Shown in pieces: positions 59,922-64,000 of a DNA stretch of 64,000 bases. A program made the translations under genes and the position numbers. The notes under the pieces are model-generated. The model was not told the origin of the DNA. It did no database searches and worked only from the letters and a program-made list of their open reading frames with translations. Where the stretch lies: the NCBI GenBank assembly GCA_041749015.1, contig JBGTCD010000113.1, positions 1 through 64,000 on the forward strand. The letters run 5' to 3'. The DNA is from JBGTCD01 sp041749015 (GTDB taxonomy: Bacteria; Bacteroidota; Bacteroidia; Cytophagales; Cyclobacteriaceae). The stretch's first letter is position 1. The number at the start of each line of letters is the position of its first letter.

Positions 59922-61337
59922 ATGAAAGTTGAGCAAATTTATACGGGTTGTCTGGCCCAGGGTGCATATTATATTGAATCTGAAGGACAGGCGGCCATTA
60001 TTGACCCACTTAGGGAGATTCAGCCCTATCTCGACAAGGCCAAAAATGAAAAGGCCTCCATTAAGTATATTTTAGAAACACATTTTCATGCCGACTTTGT
60101 ATCCGGGCATATTGACCTGGCCAAAGCTACAGGAGCGCCTATTATTTATGGCCCTTTGGCCAACCCCGGATTTGAGGCCATCATTGCCAAAGACGAACAG
60201 GTTTTTGAGCTTGGAAAGGTCAAAATCAAAGCTATTCATACGCCCGGGCATACCATGGAATCGACCTGCTTCCTCCTTTATGATGAGGAGGGAAAAGAGC
60301 ATTCGCTATTTTCAGGGGATACCCTGTTCATTGGTGATGTAGGTCGGCCTGACCTGGCACAAAAAGCCGCTAGTATGACTCAGGAAGAACTGGCAGGCAC
60401 CCTTTACGATAGCCTCCGCAAAAAAGTGATGACTCTGCCCGATGAGGTGCTGGTATATCCTGCTCACGGTGCCGGATCAGCCTGCGGTAAAAACATGAGC
60501 AAGGAAACGGTTTCGACCATTGGAGAACAAAAAAAGCATAATTATGCCCTCAGGGCCGATATGACCAGGGAGGAATTTATCAAAGAGGTTACCGATGGGT
60601 TAGCGCCACCGCCTTCTTACTTTCCTATGAATGTAAAAATGAATAAGGAAGGCTATACCAGTATTTCCGAAGTCATGGAAAAGGGCAATACCGCCCTTTC
60701 TCCTGATGCCTTTGAGACGGCCGCTAATGAAACAGGTGCGCTTATTCTCGATACACGCACAGCGCAAAATTTTGCCCGGGGTTTCATCCCCAATGCCATC
60801 AATATTGGCCTGGATGGGCAATTTGCACCATGGGTAGGTGCCCTGATTCCTGCGGAGCAGCCGATATTGCTGGTGGCAGAGCCTGGAACCGAAGAAGAAA
60901 GCGTGATCCGTCTGGCACGGGTAGGATATGACCACACGATAGGTTTTTTAAAAGGCGGTTTTGATGCCTGGAAAAAAGCAGGCAAAGAGGTGGATACCAT
61001 AAACACCATTTCGGCTGATGAAATGGCTGAAAAAATGAAAACTCCCATGGGAATCAAAGTGATTGATGTGAGGAAAAAACCAGAATTTGGATCCGAACAT
61101 GTAGATAATGCCCTCAACCTTCCCCTGGATTTCATCAATGATCACCTCGGTGATTTTCCTAAAGAAGAGCCATTTTATCTGCATTGCGCAGGAGGGTACC
61201 GGTCGATGATCGCAGCCTCCATTCTCAAAGCAAGAGGCTGGGATAATATAATCGAAATCAAGGGCGGCTTTGCTGCTATCAAAAAGGCAGGCATTCCGGT
61301 GAGTGATTATGTTTGTCCTACCGAAATAGAAGCTTAA
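59922..61337 (+). CDS. Persulfide dioxygenase-like metallo-beta-lactamase protein fused to two rhodanese domains
   Basis: A 471-residue enzyme. The beta-lactamase-fold part (about 1-240) has the metal site ETHFHADFVSGHIDL near 51, GHTMEST near 109 and YPAHGAGSACGK near 180, as in ETHE1-type persulfide dioxygenases, which oxidise glutathione or other persulfide to sulfite. A first rhodanese (about 265-355) lacks the catalytic Cys in its loop (VAEPGTEEES), so it is probably structural. The second (about 365-460) has LHCAGGYRS with an active Cys. It lies between the TauE and YeeE genes. Confidence 0.9.
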   Translation: MKVEQIYTGCLAQGAYYIESEGQAAIIDPLREIQPYLDKAKNEKASIKYILETHFHADFVSGHIDLAKATGAPIIYGPLANPGFEAIIAKDEQVFELGKVKIKAIHTPGHTMESTCFLLYDEEGKEHSLFSGDTLFIGDVGRPDLAQKAASMTQEELAGTLYDSLRKKVMTLPDEVLVYPAHGAGSACGKNMSKETVSTIGEQKKHNYALRADMTREEFIKEVTDGLAPPPSYFPMNVKMNKEGYTSISEVMEKGNTALSPDAFETAANETGALILDTRTAQNFARGFIPNAINIGLDGQFAPWVGALIPAEQPILLVAEPGTEEESVIRLARVGYDHTIGFLKGGFDAWKKAGKEVDTINTISADEMAEKMKTPMGIKVIDVRKKPEFGSEHVDNALNLPLDFINDHLGDFPKEEPFYLHCAGGYRSMIAASILKARGWDNIIEIKGGFAAIKKAGIPVSDYVCPTEIEA

Positions 61338-61410
61338 TATTTTTGTTTTAAATTTGTCGAGCCATGGCAGGGATGCCATGGCTTGATTTTGTTTTTAACC
61401 AGTATATCAT

Positions 61411-61992
61411 ATGAATGCATTTTTTGATTGGGTAAACCAACCCTGGCCATGGTATGTTGCCGGACCATTGATTGGACTTACCGTGCCTATTTTATTAATC
61501 ATCGGCAATAAAACCTTCGGCATCTCTTCTTCACTCAGGCATATTTGTGCGGCCTGCATCCCTGCCAGGATACCATTTTTTCAATACGACTGGAAAAGGG
61601 AATCCTGGAATCTCATGTTTGTAGCAGGCATACTGATTGGAGGATTTCTGGCCGCCTTTTTTCTTTCAAACCCACAAAATATTTCCATTTCGGAGAACAC
61701 CCAGGCAGACCTTACCGCATTGGGATTGAGTGATTTTACCAAGCTCATGCCGGTGGAGATTTTCAACTGGGAAAGTGCAACAGGATTAAAAGGGCTCATG
61801 TTTTTCGTACTGGGTGGTTTTCTGGTAGGGTTCGGTACCAGATATGGCGGAGGCTGCACATCAGGCCATGCCATCATGGGGCTGAGCAATATGCAATGGC
61901 CCTCTCTAATAGCCACTATGGCCTTTATGGCCGGTGGATTTTTTATGACCCACCTGATTCTGCCCTACATCATGGGTTGGATCAATCTTTAA
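61411..61992 (+). CDS. YeeE/YedE-family membrane protein, first half
   Basis: A 193-residue membrane protein with about five helices. GFGTRYGGGCTSGHAIMGLSN near 144-164 is the conserved pore signature with a Cys. YeeE (TsuA) proteins import thiosulfate or sulfur. It is paired with a second half encoded 20 bases downstream, a split form of the full-length transporter. An N-terminal cytoplasmic CAACIPARIPFF motif has two cysteines. Confidence 0.88.
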   Translation: MNAFFDWVNQPWPWYVAGPLIGLTVPILLIIGNKTFGISSSLRHICAACIPARIPFFQYDWKRESWNLMFVAGILIGGFLAAFFLSNPQNISISENTQADLTALGLSDFTKLMPVEIFNWESATGLKGLMFFVLGGFLVGFGTRYGGGCTSGHAIMGLSNMQWPSLIATMAFMAGGFFMTHLILPYIMGWINL

Positions 61993-62012
61993 AATATCAG
62001 CATTCAGAAATT

Positions 62013-62528
62013 ATGGAAAAGGACACAGAAACAAAAATAGCGACTCCGGAAATTAGCAATCCGGAGCACCCTGAAATGCGTGAGGCCCCTAACGAACAGG
62101 AGTCCCGCGAGACGGGACTGGCCCTGTTGAAATACCTGGTGGTTGGCGTATTTTTTGGGATCGTTTTTGTCAAAGCAGAAATCATCTCCTGGTTCAGAAT
62201 ACAGGAGATGTTTCGGCTCCAGGCCTTCCACATGTATGGGGTCATTGGCTCAGCGGTAGTCACCGGGGCCCTGTCGGTATTGATCATCAAAAAATTCCAT
62301 ATCAAAACCCTGGCCGGTGAGCCGATTCGCATAGCACGAAAGACCTTCAGAAAAGGTCAGATCTATGGCGGGTTTCTTTTCGGGTTGGGCTGGGCCATTA
62401 CAGGCGCCTGCCCCGGTCCCTTATTTGCTCAGATTGGAAGTGGTTTTACAGTTGTGATTATCACCTTGGTGAGTGCCATAGCAGGCACCTGGGTGTATGG
62501 GAGATTTTCTCATAATTTACCCGATTGA
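62013..62528 (+). CDS. YeeE/YedE-family membrane protein, second half
   Basis: I choose the ATG at 62013 (MEKDTETKIATPEIS), since upstream codons overlap the first half. The 171-residue product has a 40-residue acidic cytoplasmic head, then four helices with FGLGWAITGACPGPLFAQIGSG near 126, the counterpart of the GGGCTSGH pore motif. It would combine with the first half into one thiosulfate-type importer. The gene ends the sulfur operon; a bidirectional terminator follows. Confidence 0.88.
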   Translation: MEKDTETKIATPEISNPEHPEMREAPNEQESRETGLALLKYLVVGVFFGIVFVKAEIISWFRIQEMFRLQAFHMYGVIGSAVVTGALSVLIIKKFHIKTLAGEPIRIARKTFRKGQIYGGFLFGLGWAITGACPGPLFAQIGSGFTVVIITLVSAIAGTWVYGRFSHNLPD

Positions 62529-62532
62529 TACG

Positions 62533-62564
62533 AAAAGTAAAAAGGGAAATCGAGGTTTACTTTT
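62533..62564. terminator. Bidirectional terminator between the YeeE and OmpA genes
   Basis: AAAAGTAAA/TTTACTTTT form a perfect 9-bp inverted repeat around 14 bases, with T-runs on both strands. The right arm overlaps the stop of the OmpA gene. Confidence 0.65.
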
Positions 62565-64000
62565 TCAACACCACAAACTCCACCCTTCTGTTTTCAGCCC
62601 GGCCTTCATCAGTATCATTGGTGGCTATGGGGCGCTCCAGGCCATAGCCTTGCGAAGTAATTTTATAATCTGGAATACCCCTGCTAATAATATAGTCCCG
62701 CACGGCCGCGGCACGACCCTCAGAAAGATTGAGATTATAGGCTGCTGAACCTCGTCCATCCGTATGCCCGGCGATTTCAATTTCTACAGTAGGGTTGTTA
62801 TTGAGAAAATCGACTACTTTTTCCAATTCTGGAAAAGATTCTTCTTTGAGAACGGCCTTATCAAAGTCAAAAAAGATGTTGTTCAGTCTTACGGTAGTTC
62901 CTATTTCGATGGGGTCAAGATAGATATCCAAATTAAAAGACTCCTGACTTTCAAAATTTTCCACCTTGAGGCTGTCTTCCTTGCCAAGGTAACCTTCAGC
63001 ATTGACTTTAAAAAAGAAATGATCATCCCCTTCAAGCGACCACTCAGCCCTACCGGCCTCAGCCATTTTTTCACCATTAATACTGCCATTGGTAGCGCTG
63101 ACCATCAGCCTGGCCTTTACAGGATTGTTGGTTTTGGAATCGAAAATATGGACAGTAAGAGGCAGAAAAATTTGAAGGGGTTCAAGCAAAATATCAGCAA
63201 ACACAGTAGAGTCCTTTTTCACCTGTGGGATGGTGACATCCCTCATTTTAGATTTGTATCCGGGGGCCTCAGCACTGAGGATAAAATCACCTGGTCCGGG
63301 AATTTCAACATTATAGGCCCCATAGTCATCATTATTTTCAAATGCTTTGGGTACCTGGGTCTTGGTACCAATAGTAAGGTTAGCCTTTATCGGAAATTTT
63401 GTATTCTCATCAAGGACCAGGCCTGCCAGATTGATTTTAGGTTTTAAGGGCTTCAAACCAAAAATATCCAAATTGCCGCCGTCTATAGTTCTGGATGACC
63501 GGGTAGTAAAGGCATTCCCAATCCGGTCGATACTAAAATATGCATCAAAGGCCCGGGTATTAACCGTTTCACCAAGATTCACAGGGTCTGTCCAGTTTTT
63601 CCATGTATTATCTTTCCTTTCGATGCGATAAATATCCGGCCCGCCAAAACCCATGTCTTTTCTACTACTGGAATAATAAATAATCTTATCATCATGGGTA
63701 ATAAATGGCCCAAACTCATCCCGGTCAGTATTGATATTTTCGGGTAATTTTTCAGGTCTTGACCACTGGTTGCCTTGCACCTTTTTGCTTACATAAAGAT
63801 TGCTGTAGGCGCTGTTGGGCGTTTCGCTGAAAAATAGGATCATGACATCCATGGTGCTATTCATGGAGGCCCCATAAAACCGCCCCCGGTTCATGTTGTC
63901 AAAATCCTCCACACTTAACTCCTCAAGATTTCCCCAGGAGTTCCCTGACTTATGAATCAGCGAAAATCCTTTGCTGTTTTTCTTAGACCCTCCGCGGATA
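62557..64000 (-). CDS. OmpA-family protein with PD40 repeats, N-terminus beyond the window
   Basis: At least 480 residues; the frame is open to the edge at 64000, so the true start lies outside. PD40 blades (RDEFGPFITHDDKIIYYSSS, GFGGPDIYRIERKDN) are followed by two carboxypeptidase-regulatory-like domains and an OmpA domain (NNIFFDFDKAVLKEESFPEL, GHTDGRGSAAYNLNLSEGRA, then RRVEFVVLKK). It resembles the PorE-like gene at 16565 but has two CRD-like domains and no visible TPR part. It should tie an outer-membrane complex to peptidoglycan. Confidence 0.82.
   Translation of the reverse strand, partial: IRGGSKKNSKGFSLIHKSGNSWGNLEELSVEDFDNMNRGRFYGASMNSTMDVMILFFSETPNSAYSNLYVSKKVQGNQWSRPEKLPENINTDRDEFGPFITHDDKIIYYSSSRKDMGFGGPDIYRIERKDNTWKNWTDPVNLGETVNTRAFDAYFSIDRIGNAFTTRSSRTIDGGNLDIFGLKPLKPKINLAGLVLDENTKFPIKANLTIGTKTQVPKAFENNDDYGAYNVEIPGPGDFILSAEAPGYKSKMRDVTIPQVKKDSTVFADILLEPLQIFLPLTVHIFDSKTNNPVKARLMVSATNGSINGEKMAEAGRAEWSLEGDDHFFFKVNAEGYLGKEDSLKVENFESQESFNLDIYLDPIEIGTTVRLNNIFFDFDKAVLKEESFPELEKVVDFLNNNPTVEIEIAGHTDGRGSAAYNLNLSEGRAAAVRDYIISRGIPDYKITSQGYGLERPIATNDTDEGRAENRRVEFVVLKK

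Noticed and set aside
1..64000. CRISPR array, rRNA, tRNA, prophage or complete insertion sequence
   Set aside because: No regularly spaced repeats, no tRNA-like cloverleaf and no transposase, integrase or phage structural gene was seen.

Overview
The window reads as chromosomal DNA of a member of the Bacteroidota, most likely the order Cytophagales; I do not call a genus. The reasons are a PorT-like type IX secretion gene directly after the menaquinone methyltransferase gene, OmpA/PD40/TPR outer-membrane proteins, DUF5606, DUF6588 and TIGR02757 family proteins, many short lipoproteins, a one-gene cytochrome b subunit of succinate dehydrogenase, and AT-rich leaders without clear Shine-Dalgarno sites. 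One promoter has a -7 element of the TAnnTTTG type. No rRNA, tRNA or CRISPR array was found.

Layout. 1-3.5 kb: end of a siderophore/haem-type ABC importer, an AlbA_2 protein, a VapC-type toxin-antitoxin pair bracketed by two copies of a dispersed repeat, and a lipoprotein. 3.5-8.6 kb: rsgA and waaA, then surface proteins, including a lipoprotein whose frame is broken by a 10-G tract at its start. 8.7-21 kb: a PerR/peroxiredoxin pair with a perfect Fur-type operator, a DUF6588 protein, enoyl-CoA hydratase, LMW phosphatase, aspartate kinase, fructose bisphosphatase, EngB, a PorE-like OmpA protein, ubiE-porT and a dehydrogenase. 21-26.5 kb: an esterase and a three-gene operon for a TerB/FHA/ABCG transporter, a lipoprotein and a secreted protein. 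26.8-32.2 kb: hemA, then a tight four-gene operon of C39-like peptidase, RimK-like ATP-grasp, GCS2 ligase and N-formylglutamate amidohydrolase. 32.3-41.5 kb: ECF sigma factor, sdhCAB, kdsB, nfeD, a LysM/DPBB protein and TIGR02757. 41.5-49.4 kb: a galactose locus (araC-type regulator, galT, Na+/sugar symporter, galK), a secreted protein and acs. 49.4-56.1 kb: an accessory island with gene fragments, a group II intron relic, palindromic spacers, DUF748 and DUF5996 genes and a TPR-linked cyclase, bracketed by a 74-bp repeat. 56.2-64 kb: a GH65 enzyme, a Crp regulator with a sulfane-sulfur operon (TauE, persulfide dioxygenase-rhodanese, two YeeE halves), and a second OmpA/PD40 gene cut by the window edge.

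How the genes fit together. PerR, its operator and the peroxiredoxin form a peroxide response unit. WaaA and KdsB both serve Kdo addition to lipid A. GalK, the symporter and GalT take up and phosphorylate galactose, probably under the adjacent AraC-type regulator, because one arrangement of bases with identical internal spacing lies upstream of both araC and galK. The sulfur operon would import thiosulfate or sulfur compounds, oxidise persulfides and export sulfite.

The best candidates for undescribed biology are the four-gene amidoligase operon (a predicted maker of an unknown peptide-like metabolite), the TerB/FHA/ABC operon, the homopolymer-switched lipoprotein, and the repeat-bracketed island with cassette-like spacers.
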